Source: Calothrix sp. NIES-4101
Lineage (GTDB): Bacteria; Cyanobacteriota; Cyanobacteriia; Cyanobacteriales; Nostocaceae
Assembly: GCA_004296455.1 (NCBI GenBank)
Contig: AP018280.1
Span: 1,984,001 to 2,048,000 of the forward strand
Reading direction: 5' to 3'
DNA length: 64,000 bases
The position numbers were made by a program, and so were the translations under genes. The notes under the pieces are model-generated. The model made no database searches. It saw only the letters and a program-made list of their open reading frames with translations, and was not told where the DNA came from. Shown here one piece after another: positions 61,915 to 64,000 of the stretch; positions within the stretch are counted from its first letter, which is position 1; every line of letters starts with the position of its first letter.

Positions 61915-64000
61915 CTAATTTTTGACGATACAGCCAAAGTCAGCTAAAACACGGGCATGATTTCGCAGTAAACCTAGTAAATATAGCCGGTTGCACTTGA
62001 TTTCCGGGTTTTCATCCATCACCAAAACGCTTTCGGGACCATCAAAAAAGTTACTCACTGTCGGTGCTATTTGCTGTAATGCTGATACAAGCTGTTGGTA
62101 GTCGCGTGACTTTTGTGCTGCTTGAGTTTGCGGCAGTAAATTCACTAGGGCGTGATAGAAGGCTGCTTCGGATGGTTTTTGGAATAATTTTTCTTGTATT
62201 AATGGTGTTGGTTCCAATTGTTGGGTATCTAAGTCACCTTGTGCCGCCAGACGGGTGGAGCGGTTGACGGTTTCGTAAATTTCGCCAAGTCTGCCATCTT
62301 TGCGGATTTCTTGGAGGAAGGTGGCACGGTTTCTCGCGTCAATTAAGTCTTGTAATGCTCTTGCAGTATATTCGCGATCTGCCTCCGGCATTAAGCCCTG
62401 CTTATCACTTTCTCCTAAAACTGCATTGACTAAGTCGTAATCAATGCCCTTTTCTTCCTGTAATAATGTGCGAATTCGTTGTAAGAAGAAGTCTTTGAGT
62501 AGGGAAATTAATTGATGGGTATCTTTGTGATATTCGGTGGCAAAATTACTCGCGACTTGCTCTAATAAAGCCTGTAGATTAATTTGTAAATTTCCTACCC
62601 AAGTAATATTCACAATAGCATTAGCGGCTCGTCGTAAAGCAAAGGGATCGGAGGAGCCGGAAGGTATCATTCCCAAGCCAAATATACTTACTAAGGTATC
62701 GAGGCGGTCTGCTAAACCCACAACTTGTCCAGTTAAAGTTTGTGGAAGAATATCATCAGCATTTCTGGGTAAATAATGCTCAAAGATTGCTTTGGATACA
62801 GCTTCATTTTCGCCACTTTTCGCTGCATATTTCTCTCCCATAATTCCTTGCAATTCGGGAAATTCATATACCATATTGCTCACTAGATCGGCTTTGCACA
62901 GTAATGCTGCCCGTTGAATATTTTTCCGGTCATTCTCGCTGAGATTTAACTGTAGGGAAATTAAATCAGCAATTTGGCAAATTCTCTCTACCTTACGTCG
63001 CAACGAGCCTAAATCCTCCTGGAAAGTGACTGTTTCCAGTTTAGTTAACAAGCTTTCTAAGGGCTTTTCTAAATCTTTCTCATAGAAATATCTGCCGTCA
63101 GCTAATCTAGCTCTAATTACTTTGGCATTCCCATCAGCAATAATTTGTGATTTTTGCGGATCGCCATTAGAAATTGTGATGAAATTAGGTAATAATTCTT
63201 GGCTATTTAAATTTTTAAAGATGGGAAAATATCTCTGATGTGTCACCATTACCGTAGTTGTTACTTCCGTTGGTAACTCTAAAAATGCCTCTTCAAAATT
63301 ACCCACAACTACCGAAGGATATTCGACTAAATTAACAACTTCCTCCAACAAATCGGGATAAATTTCTGTTGTCCCATTTTTACTTGTGGCTGCTGCATTC
63401 ACTTGCTCTTTAATAGTCTTCTGGCGCTCATCGGCATCAACAACAATATAACCTTGACGCAACGTTTCTACATAATTATTTGCATGGGCAATCCTAATAT
63501 TATCAGGATGTAAAACCCGATGTCCGCGAGAAATGCGATCGCTTTTAACTACTTCCGAGCCATTATCCAATGTCAATGGCAACACAACATCATCTAATAG
63601 TGTCACCAACCAGCGAATCGGGCGAGAAAACCGCGTATCCCCATCACCCCAACGCATCAACCGCTTACCTTCCAAACTAAAAATCCACTGCGGTATGAGT
63701 TCCGTAAGTATATCTGCTACCGGGCGACCAGGAATTATTTTTTTGACAAAAATAAAATCACCTTTCTCAGTCGGACGTACCTCAAATGCAGATATTTCCA
63801 CACCTTGCTTTTTCGCAAATCCTTCTCCTGCGGGTGTGGGTGTACCATCCGGCTTAAATGCAGCCTTTGCTGGTGGTCCCTTAATTTCCTCTTCTCTATC
63901 GGGTTGCTGTACTGGTAAACCTTGAATAAACACCGCTAAACGTCGCGGAGTCCCGTAAATTTTCACCTCATCGTTCGCCAGACTATTCTCATCCAGAGAT
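61915..64000 (-). CDS. glyS: Glycyl-tRNA synthetase beta subunit (5' end missing)
   Basis: The frame is open to the right edge, so the first codons lie outside the window. The visible protein starts at about residue 30-40 of the full enzyme: [20 protein letters not shown] precedes the conserved [15 protein letters not shown] in that stretch is not the real start. About 695 residues are present, including the internal HD-like and C-terminal anticodon-arm-binding parts and the terminal segment [16 protein letters not shown]. With GlyQ it charges tRNA-Gly in the bacterial alpha2beta2 type. glyQ is not in the window. Confidence 0.95.
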   Translation of the reverse strand, partial: SLDENSLANDEVKIYGTPRRLAVFIQGLPVQQPDREEEIKGPPAKAAFKPDGTPTPAGEGFAKKQGVEISAFEVRPTEKGDFIFVKKIIPGRPVADILTELIPQWIFSLEGKRLMRWGDGDTRFSRPIRWLVTLLDDVVLPLTLDNGSEVVKSDRISRGHRVLHPDNIRIAHANNYVETLRQGYIVVDADERQKTIKEQVNAAATSKNGTTEIYPDLLEEVVNLVEYPSVVVGNFEEAFLELPTEVTTTVMVTHQRYFPIFKNLNSQELLPNFITISNGDPQKSQIIADGNAKVIRARLADGRYFYEKDLEKPLESLLTKLETVTFQEDLGSLRRKVERICQIADLISLQLNLSENDRKNIQRAALLCKADLVSNMVYEFPELQGIMGEKYAAKSGENEAVSKAIFEHYLPRNADDILPQTLTGQVVGLADRLDTLVSIFGLGMIPSGSSDPFALRRAANAIVNITWVGNLQINLQALLEQVASNFATEYHKDTHQLISLLKDFFLQRIRTLLQEEKGIDYDLVNAVLGESDKQGLMPEADREYTARALQDLIDARNRATFLQEIRKDGRLGEIYETVNRSTRLAAQGDLDTQQLEPTPLIQEKLFQKPSEAAFYHALVNLLPQTQAAQKSRDYQQLVSALQQIAPTVSNFFDGPESVLVMDENPEIKCNRLYLLGLLRNHARVLADFGCIVKN

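Overview
The window comes from a filamentous, probably heterocyst-forming (Nostocales-type) cyanobacterium. The evidence is a phycobilisome core operon (apcE-apcA-apcB-apcC) whose ApcE has four linker repeats, phycocyanobilin synthase pcyA, a cyanobacterial ATP synthase operon with separate b and b' genes, a tmRNA encoding a cyanobacterial-type degradation tag, a homologue of the orange carotenoid protein C-terminal domain, frequent GCGATCGC (HIP1) octamers, heptameric STRR-type repeats, a DevB-like exporter start and a SigF-type sigma factor. I cannot name the species.

Layout. 1-3.4 kb: start of a DevB-like membrane-fusion protein, then pcyA, a small conserved protein and a lipoprotein. 3.7-9.0 kb: apcEABC on the minus strand. 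9.7-12.1 kb: a secreted PEP-CTERM-like protein and a methyltransferase. 12.3-19.0 kb: atpI-B-E-F2-F-H-A-G, preceded by a possible structured leader RNA and interrupted by hairpins and heptamer repeats. 19.1-19.5 kb: tmRNA. 19.8-25.2 kb: RNase D-like exonuclease, TPR lipoprotein, UbiD, MlaE-type permease and an acidic unknown protein. 25.2-31.3 kb: a MITE-like element, a HAD phosphatase-queG pair, an orphan OCP C-terminal-domain homologue, an anti-sigma kinase/PP2C-type response-regulator phosphatase pair and a LuxR-type response regulator. 32-41.5 kb: glycosyltransferase, ftsE, two unknown proteins, a NYN-LOTUS protein and a 1303-residue secreted phosphodiesterase. 42.0-43.7 kb: an insertion sequence with intact ends, target duplication and a -1 frameshift signal. 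44-64 kb: pntAB, an FG-GAP propeller protein, an acyltransferase gene interrupted by a stop codon, pepP, a CbiQ-like transporter subunit, a second MITE-like element, der, a metallophosphoesterase, sigF, two related Ser/Thr kinases, murD and the 3' part of glyS.

How it fits together. Most of the window is core photosynthetic and housekeeping function. PcyA makes the bilin that ApcA, ApcB and ApcE carry. ATP synthase and transhydrogenase handle thylakoid energy and NADPH. UbiD probably serves quinone synthesis. The CTDH protein probably carries carotenoid for photoprotection of the phycobilisome. The accessory part includes regulators (partner switch, SigF, kinases), secreted or surface proteins (phosphodiesterase with RTX repeats, FG-GAP propeller, PEP-CTERM-like protein, acyltransferase) and mobile elements. 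I saw no complete, obviously new multi-gene system. The strongest unusual signals are the frameshifting IS, the nested secreted phosphodiesterase, the structured RNA candidate before the atp operon, the orphan CTDH, the partner-switch pair without its antagonist, the bacterial LOTUS protein and the two MITE-like elements.
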